Assembly: GCF_024734405.1 (NCBI RefSeq)
Contig: NZ_CP059556.1
Coordinates: forward strand, 3,472,001 to 3,536,000
DNA: 64,000 nt
Direction: 5' to 3'
Source: Saccharopolyspora gregorii
Lineage (GTDB): Bacteria; Actinomycetota; Actinomycetes; Mycobacteriales; Pseudonocardiaceae
Below, in pieces: positions 58,744-64,000 of the stretch (within the stretch, counting starts at the first letter, position 1; each line of letters begins with the position of its first letter). The translations under genes were made by a program, and so were the position numbers. The notes under the pieces are model-generated. The model saw only the letters and a program-made list of their open reading frames with translations, was not told where the DNA came from and did not search any database.

Positions 58744-60113
58744 TGAGCGGCGACCTGGACGTGGCCGTGGTGGGCGCAGGCATGGCCGGGCTCGCCGCCG
58801 CCACCGAGCTGACCCGCGCCGGACTCGACGTCCGCGTGTACGAGGCCGCCGGGCACGTCGGCGGGCGCACCGCGAGCGTCCGCGTCGACGGGTACACCAT
58901 CGACACCGGCGCCGAGCAGCTGTCCCCGCGCGGCTACCGGGCCACCTGGGAGCTGCTGTCCCGGGTGGGCATCGAGGACCACGAGATCCCGCTGATCAGC
59001 AGCCCGATCTCGATGTGGCGGGACGGCCGCGCGCACCCCGGGGTCGCCGAACCTCGCGGGCTGCTCACCGGTGCCGGGCTCTCCCCGCTGGCCCGGGTGG
59101 ACCTGGCGCGGTTCCAGATGTGGCTGGCGCGGCGCCGCGGCGAGTTCGACACCGACGACCCGCAGCGCACCCCGCTGGCCGACAGCACGGTCGCCGACTT
59201 CGCCCGCCGGTACCACCCGGACGTGCACGACTACCTGCTGCAACCCGTCGCGGGCACCTTCTTCGGCTGGGACACCGGGCGGTCCTCGGCGGCGGTGATG
59301 GTGTCGCTGCTGCTGGCGGTCGGCGACGCGTCGAACTGGCGGACCTACCGCGGCGGGATGGACACCCTGGCGCGGCGGCTCGCCACCGGGCTGGACGTGC
59401 GCACCGGGCAGGAGGTGCACCAGGTCGTCTCCACCGGTTCCGCGGCGCGGCTGCACGTCGGCGAGGAGGTCGTGACGGCCCGCGCGGTGCTGCTGTGCGT
59501 GCCCGCGCCGGTGGCCGCGCGGCTGCACCCGGGCGCGCCGGAAGCGGAGGCGGACTTCCTGCGGGCCTGCACCTTCACCCCGGCGCTGAAGGTGAGCTGC
59601 CTGCTGGACCGGCCGCTGGCCCCGGAGCACGGCGCCCCGCCGTACGTGCTGCTCACCCCGGAGGCCGAGGACGCGGCGCTCTCCGCGATCCTGTTCGACC
59701 ACCAGAAGCACCCGGACCGCGCGCCGCCCGGGACGGGGCTGCTGACGCTGATGCCGAACGCGCGCACCACGGCCGGCCTGCTGGAGCTGCCGGACGAGGA
59801 GGTCGTGGCGCGGTTGACCGGCGCCGCGGCCCGCTACCTGCCGGGGCTGCCCGCGGCGAACCGCCGCAACTTCGTGCACCGCCACCCGCACGGCCTGCCG
59901 GAGGCCACCCCGCAGGCGCTCGGCCTGCGGTCGCGGTTCATGGCCCGCCGCCTGCGCCCCGTCGACTACGCCGGGGACTGGGTGATGCTGCGCCCGGCGA
60001 GCGAGGGCGCGGTGCGGGCCGGCGCGCTGGCCGCCTCCCGGGTGCTGAGCAGGTTGCGCGCCCCGTTGAGCATTCCGACCCAGGCGAGGAGCCGACGCGT
60101 TGAAACCGCATGA
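58743..60113 (+). CDS. FAD-dependent oxidoreductase, protoporphyrinogen-oxidase/amine-oxidase-like
   Basis: 456-aa flavoprotein. The dinucleotide-binding start DVAVVGAGMAGLAAATEL (about 6-23) leads to the GG doublet HVGGRTASVRVDGYTIDTGA, and a C-terminal FAD contact lies near MLRPASEGAVRAGALAAS. Such enzymes oxidise amines, porphyrinogens or saturate/desaturate prenyl chains (related to geranylgeranyl reductases and carotenoid desaturases more distantly). Directly after a UbiA gene, oxidation or desaturation of the prenylated product is plausible. ATG 58743 is coupled to the UbiA stop. Confidence 0.88.
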   Translation: MSGDLDVAVVGAGMAGLAAATELTRAGLDVRVYEAAGHVGGRTASVRVDGYTIDTGAEQLSPRGYRATWELLSRVGIEDHEIPLISSPISMWRDGRAHPGVAEPRGLLTGAGLSPLARVDLARFQMWLARRRGEFDTDDPQRTPLADSTVADFARRYHPDVHDYLLQPVAGTFFGWDTGRSSAAVMVSLLLAVGDASNWRTYRGGMDTLARRLATGLDVRTGQEVHQVVSTGSAARLHVGEEVVTARAVLLCVPAPVAARLHPGAPEAEADFLRACTFTPALKVSCLLDRPLAPEHGAPPYVLLTPEAEDAALSAILFDHQKHPDRAPPGTGLLTLMPNARTTAGLLELPDEEVVARLTGAAARYLPGLPAANRRNFVHRHPHGLPEATPQALGLRSRFMARRLRPVDYAGDWVMLRPASEGAVRAGALAASRVLSRLRAPLSIPTQARSRRVETA

Positions 60114-61677
60114 CATGGGCGTCCTGTTCGACGAGTGCGCGCGGCGCGGCACCGCGACGACGGTGCGGCTGGACCGGCCGTTCGACATCGCCCCGGACGG
60201 CGGCTCGTCGTACCGGGTGGCGGAGCTCGCCGAGCTGGTGCGGACCGCGGCCGGGTGGCTCGCGGCGGCCGGGGCCGGGCGCGGCGACCGGGTGGTGATC
60301 GTGAAGGAGAACCACTGGGACTACGACCTGCTGGCCTGCGCGGCGGTGCGGATCGGGGCGGTGCCCGCGCAGCTGTCGGCGGAGCTGTCCGTGGCGGCGC
60401 TGGAGCAGCTGCTCAAGCGGCTGGACGCCGCGGTGCTCGTCACCACCGGCGCGCTCGCGCGGCGCTGCGCGGAGCAGGGCCTGGACCTGGTGTCCACGGC
60501 GCGGACCGCGCTGCTGCTCGACGGGGAGGCACCGGGCGCGGTGCGGCTGGACGACGTGCGCGGCCGGACGGCCCCGGCGCCGCGGCTGCGCTCCGACGAC
60601 GAGCCGCTGGTGATCAACCACACCTCGGGGACGACGGGCGTGCCGAAGCTGGTGGTGCACTCCACGCGCACGATCATCGGGCAGCTGGCGCGGTTCGAGT
60701 CGAACCCGGTGCCGCTGATCGGGGTCCGCCGGGACGACGTGGTGGTGAACGCGAGCTCCTACGCGCACGGGCGGACGTTCTGCTGGACGGCGGTGGCGCT
60801 GAGCCGGGAACCCCGGGAGCTGGTGGTGCTCTCCTCGCACGACCCGGACCACGTCGATCCGGTGCTGCGCGCCTACCCGCCTACGATCGTGGAGGCGCTG
60901 CCCGCGTCCTACGTGCGGTTCCGGTCGCTGACCGAGCGGCTGGACAACCCGTTCCGCCGGGTGCGGCTGTTCATCAGCACCTACGACGCGGTGCACCCGC
61001 CGACGATCCGCGCCTACCTGCACGCCTCCGCGCACCACCGTCCGTTGTGGATGCAGGGCTGGGGGCAGACCGAGACGGGGCCGCTGACGTTCCGCTTCCA
61101 CACCAGGCGTTCGTCCGCGCGCGGTGCGCGGAGCGTGGGCCGCCCGATCCCGGTGAAGACCCGGCTGCGGGTGGTGGACCCGGACACGTTCGCGCCGGTG
61201 CCGCGCGGGACCCCGGGCCTGGTGCTGGCGCGGACCGCCGCGCGCTGCCTGGACTACGAGGGCGAAGCGGAGCGCTGGGCGGCGAAGGCGCGCGGACCGT
61301 GGTGGAACACCGGGGACATCGGCGTGCACCACCGGGACGGGCACGTGTCGCTGCTGGACCGCGAGGTGGACCGCACGCCGCGGCTGAGCTGCCTGGAGAC
61401 CGAGGACGTGCTGGAGGAGCGGCTGCCGCAGGCGCAGGAGTGCGTGGTGCTGGGACGTCCGGACGACGTCCCGCTGCCGGTGGTGGTGACCGCCGACGGC
61501 GCGCTGCCGGGCGGGGCGTGGCGCCGGGCGGTGCGCGGGCTGCCCGCGATGGCCGAACCGGTGGTCCTGGCCTGGGACCGGGTGCCGCGGACCGGCACCG
61601 GGAAGGTGCGGCGCGCCCTGCTGCTGGAGCGGCTCACCGGCAGCACCGAGACGCCGGGGTCCGGGCAGTGGACGTGA
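60100..61677 (+). CDS. AMP-forming acyl/aryl-CoA ligase of the cluster
   Basis: 525-aa adenylating enzyme. P-loop NHTSGTTGVPKLVVHS (about 174-189), GWGQTETGPLTFRFH as the acyl-site motif, WWNTGDIGVHHRDG, and the C-terminal catalytic lysine region RVPRTGTGKVRRALL. The hinge after the TGD motif reads LLDREVDRTPRLSCLETED, lacking the usual GRxKExIxxGGxxI form, so substrate range or second half-reaction may be unusual. The start is TTG 60100, set by AGGAG (60087-60091) eight bases upstream; ATG 60115 would be 23 away. It overlaps the FAD gene by 14 bp. Confidence 0.85.
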   Translation: MKPHDMGVLFDECARRGTATTVRLDRPFDIAPDGGSSYRVAELAELVRTAAGWLAAAGAGRGDRVVIVKENHWDYDLLACAAVRIGAVPAQLSAELSVAALEQLLKRLDAAVLVTTGALARRCAEQGLDLVSTARTALLLDGEAPGAVRLDDVRGRTAPAPRLRSDDEPLVINHTSGTTGVPKLVVHSTRTIIGQLARFESNPVPLIGVRRDDVVVNASSYAHGRTFCWTAVALSREPRELVVLSSHDPDHVDPVLRAYPPTIVEALPASYVRFRSLTERLDNPFRRVRLFISTYDAVHPPTIRAYLHASAHHRPLWMQGWGQTETGPLTFRFHTRRSSARGARSVGRPIPVKTRLRVVDPDTFAPVPRGTPGLVLARTAARCLDYEGEAERWAAKARGPWWNTGDIGVHHRDGHVSLLDREVDRTPRLSCLETEDVLEERLPQAQECVVLGRPDDVPLPVVVTADGALPGGAWRRAVRGLPAMAEPVVLAWDRVPRTGTGKVRRALLLERLTGSTETPGSGQWT

Positions 61678-62462
61678 CGTGCGAGGCGGTGCCCCGGGAT
61701 TACGCCTTCGCCCGGGAGCACGAGCGCGCCCGGCACCGCTACCTGTCCGCCGCGCACGACCCGCTCACCTTCGCCCGCCTCGCGGAGACGGGGGTGGGCG
61801 ACGGGTGGCGCTGCCTCGACGTCGGCGCGGGTGGTGGCGCGGTCGCGCGCTGGCTCGCGGAGCGGGTGGCCCCGTCCGGCAGCGTGCTGGCGACCGATCT
61901 GCGGCCGGACCCGGGTTCCCGGCCGCCGGTGGTGGGGCACGACGTGGTCGTCGATCCGCTGCCCGCGGAGGAGTTCGACCTGGTCGTGGCGCGGCTGGTG
62001 CTGCGGCACCTCCCCCAGCGGGACGCGGTGCTGGCGAAGCTGGTGCGCGCGCTGAAGCCGGGCGGCTGGCTGCAGGTCGACGAGTTCGACACCTCCTACG
62101 AACCGCTGCTGCTGGCCGCGGACGAGGAGTCGGCGCTGCTGTACGAGAAGTTCCTCGCGGCGAAGGAGGCGGCGATGCGCGGCGCGGGCGTGGACCCCGG
62201 CTGGGGCAGGCGGGTGCCGCTGGCGATGCACCGGGCCGGGCTGGTCGAGATCGACCCGCGCCCGCGGGTGCAGCTGCGGCACCGCGACGGCGCGGACCTG
62301 CTGCTGCTGGCGCAGGCGGCGGTGGACATGCGCGCGGAGCTGATGGCGGCCGGGATGACCGGGGCCGAGCTGGACCGGGTGCGGGAGGTCGTGCTGCACC
62401 CGGACTTCCGGGCGACGTCCTGCCTGATGTACTCGGTGCACGGGCGGAAGGCCCCGCGATGA
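61668..62462 (+). CDS. Class I SAM-dependent methyltransferase of the cluster
   Basis: 264-aa methyltransferase. Motif I is CLDVGAGGGAVARWLAE, the ribose-binding acid follows in VLATDLRPD, and LVVARLVLRHLPQ and LKPGGWLQVDEFD are motifs II/III. The type resembles UbiE/small-molecule O- or C-methyltransferases. GTG 61668 is taken as start; GTG 61674 would overlap the ligase stop by four bases. Its own stop overlaps the next start (ATGA). Confidence 0.85.
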   Translation: MDVTCEAVPRDYAFAREHERARHRYLSAAHDPLTFARLAETGVGDGWRCLDVGAGGGAVARWLAERVAPSGSVLATDLRPDPGSRPPVVGHDVVVDPLPAEEFDLVVARLVLRHLPQRDAVLAKLVRALKPGGWLQVDEFDTSYEPLLLAADEESALLYEKFLAAKEAAMRGAGVDPGWGRRVPLAMHRAGLVEIDPRPRVQLRHRDGADLLLLAQAAVDMRAELMAAGMTGAELDRVREVVLHPDFRATSCLMYSVHGRKAPR

Positions 62463-64000
62463 GCGGGGCGCCCACCTCGGAGCGCGCGGCGGCGCGGGTC
62501 GCCGAAGAGGTCCGCGACGCGTTGCGCGACGAGCCGGACCTGACCTGCGAAGTCGACTGGTCCGGGCCGGTCCGGGCGGTGCTGCCGGACGAGGACGCGG
62601 TGCAGGCGGCGTGCGGGATCATGCAGGTGCACGGCAGGGCCGCCGGGCGGCCCGCCGCGCTGGGCGTGGACTACGCCTCGGTGGTGGCGGGCGTGCTGGC
62701 GAGCCAGGGCGAGCTGGCGGCGGCGATCGCCCGGGCCCGCGGCGCGCGGGTGTCCCGGGTGCGCACCTCGGTGGCGGAGGCCGCGCTGCTCGCCGTGCAG
62801 CAGTACCTGGCGGTCGCCGCGACCGAATCCGACGACGCGGAACCGCGTGCGGACCCCGGCGGCGGGCCGCGGCCGCCGTTCACCACGGCCGACGGGGTGC
62901 GCTGCGAGCTGGAGACGCTCGACGCGGAGCCGTGGCTGCGGTTCTGGCGGGCCCTGGGCGCCGGGAACGCGGCGATCTCGCGGGGTTGGGGGCCGTTCCA
63001 GCAGCGCTTCGGGACGGCGTGCTGTCCGCTGCCGCCCGAGCTGCACGAAGTGGTGGGCCGCACCCGGTTCGCCGAGGTGCTGGCCGCGGCGGCCGAGTCC
63101 GGGGTGGCGGTGCTGCCGGTCCGGGAGGATCCGGTGCCGCCGTGGGAGGTTCCGGCCTGCACGACGACTCCCCTGGGCTCGGCCGGTGCCCCGCTCCGCC
63201 CGCGCGGCGCCCCGGCGGCCGGGCCGCTGGACGGCCTGGTCGTGGTCGAATCGACGCGGCGGGTGCAGGGCCCGGTCGCCGGGCACGTGCTGCGGATGCT
63301 CGGTGCCGAGGTGGTCCGCGTCGAACCGCCCGGCGGCGACCCGATGCGCGGCATTCCGCCGACCGCCGGTGGCACGTCGGTGCGGTACCGCTCGCTCAAC
63401 GACGGCAAGCGGGTCGTGGAGGTGGACATCAAGTCCGCCGCCGGGCGGCGGGCCGTGCACGAACTGGTGGCGGAAGCCGAGGTGTTCGTGCACAACTGGG
63501 CGCCCGGCAAGGCGGCGCAGCTCGGCCTGGACGCCGACGACCTGGCGCGGTCCGCTCCCGGCCTGGTCTACGCGTGGGCGTCCGGGTGGGGTGGCGCGGC
63601 CGGACCGAATCCCCCGCTGGGCACCGATTTCCTGGTGCAGGCGGGCGGCGGGCTGGCCGCGGCGCTGTCCCCGGCGGGCGACCCGGTGCGTCCGTCGCTG
63701 ATGACGTTGACCGACGTGCTCGGCGGACTGGTGTGCGCGCACGGCGTGCTGCGCGCGCTGCTGCACCGGGTGCGCACCGGGGCGGGCGCGCGGGTGGACA
63801 CCTCGTTGTTCTCCGCGGCCGGGCTCGTGCCGCGGGCGCCGCGCGCGCGACCGGATCCGCTGCGCGGTCCGCTGCGGACCGCCGACGGTTCGCTCGTGCT
63901 GCCGCGGGGCATCGATCCGGCCACCGCGACCGCCGCGTTCGGCGGCGCGCCCGGCGAGCTGCCGAACCGGTTCCGGGAGCGGACCACCGGGGAGTGGGTG
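62459..64000 (+). CDS. Class III (CaiB/BaiF) CoA-transferase, double-domain, truncated by the window
   Basis: 514 codons are visible and the frame is still open at 64000. Residues from about 258 on form a normal CaiB start, LDGLVVVESTRRVQGPVAGH, then LGAEVVRVEPPGGDPMRG and a LNDGKRVVEVDIKS block, with the catalytic-Asp region near DFLVQAGGGLAAAL not cleanly identifiable. The first 250 residues look like a degenerate C-terminal half of another CaiB unit (AACGIMQVHGRAAGRP, then VLASQGELAAAIARARGARV). The enzyme probably moves CoA between acids, linking to the ligase. ATG 62459 overlaps the methyltransferase stop by four bases. Confidence 0.85.
   Translation, partial: MSGAPTSERAAARVAEEVRDALRDEPDLTCEVDWSGPVRAVLPDEDAVQAACGIMQVHGRAAGRPAALGVDYASVVAGVLASQGELAAAIARARGARVSRVRTSVAEAALLAVQQYLAVAATESDDAEPRADPGGGPRPPFTTADGVRCELETLDAEPWLRFWRALGAGNAAISRGWGPFQQRFGTACCPLPPELHEVVGRTRFAEVLAAAAESGVAVLPVREDPVPPWEVPACTTTPLGSAGAPLRPRGAPAAGPLDGLVVVESTRRVQGPVAGHVLRMLGAEVVRVEPPGGDPMRGIPPTAGGTSVRYRSLNDGKRVVEVDIKSAAGRRAVHELVAEAEVFVHNWAPGKAAQLGLDADDLARSAPGLVYAWASGWGGAAGPNPPLGTDFLVQAGGGLAAALSPAGDPVRPSLMTLTDVLGGLVCAHGVLRALLHRVRTGAGARVDTSLFSAAGLVPRAPRARPDPLRGPLRTADGSLVLPRGIDPATATAAFGGAPGELPNRFRERTTGEWV

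Noticed and set aside
1-64000. tRNA, rRNA and known riboswitch structures
   Set aside because: Reading both strands I found no cloverleaf with a T-loop signature and no rRNA-like stretch; a covariance-model scan would be needed to exclude small RNAs.

Overview
This is a 64 kb stretch of very GC-rich actinomycete chromosome, most likely a Saccharopolyspora or a close relative in the Pseudonocardiaceae. The best clue is the EF-hand protein at 48595-49128: it has 177 residues and its start, calcium loops and C-terminus match what I remember of calerythrin from Saccharopolyspora erythraea. Other fitting traits are an arabinosyltransferase of the Emb family (arabinogalactan wall), an Mce protein, two SAV2177-type methyltransferases, a DUF397/XRE regulator pair and almost exclusive G/C third codon positions. 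I see no rRNA, tRNA, CRISPR array or complete insertion sequence.

Layout. 1-14 kb: phage-like lysozyme, emb, a cytoplasmic molybdenum reductase, a long-chain acyl-CoA ligase with a divergent AraC regulator, a lone mce gene with a mosaic interior, and a small-protein/DUF397/XRE regulatory locus. 14-24 kb: methyltransferase, an organosulfur scavenging pair with an upstream cysteine-type leader peptide, stress protein, enoyl-CoA hydratase, dienelactone hydrolase, a foldback (MITE-like) element and an AEC permease. 22-27 kb: a D-glucarate catabolic operon (kdgD, gudD, MFS transporter, iclR) behind a near-consensus promoter. 27-35 kb: single housekeeping-like genes (methyltransferase with a MerR-type promoter, AAA ATPase, DinB, GlxA-type regulator, DNA repair methyltransferase, TetR, M15 peptidase, pyruvyl transferase) and a decayed monooxygenase fragment.

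35-44 kb: a compact paaI-paaK-paaR operon with a candidate PaaR operator, then a PucR-type regulator, a CitMHS transporter and a divergent CitA/CitB-type two-component system. 44-49 kb: a calerythrin-like protein that has lost its calcium ligands beside a DUF4239 membrane protein, two secreted proteins, a UDP-sugar dehydrogenase translationally coupled to one of them, and calerythrin itself.

49 kb to the right edge is the most unusual part: two divergent, tightly overlapping operons. The leftward one encodes two Gfo/Idh/MocA dehydrogenases, a xylose-isomerase-like barrel enzyme, an M20 amidohydrolase, an Ldh-type NAD(P)H oxidoreductase and a small unknown protein. The rightward one encodes two different DegT aminotransferases, a UbiA prenyltransferase, an FAD oxidoreductase, an acyl/aryl-adenylating ligase, a methyltransferase and a double-domain CoA-transferase that runs off the window. 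Together they look like a biosynthetic pathway for an aminated, prenylated and acylated sugar or cyclitol. I cannot assign it to a known product.
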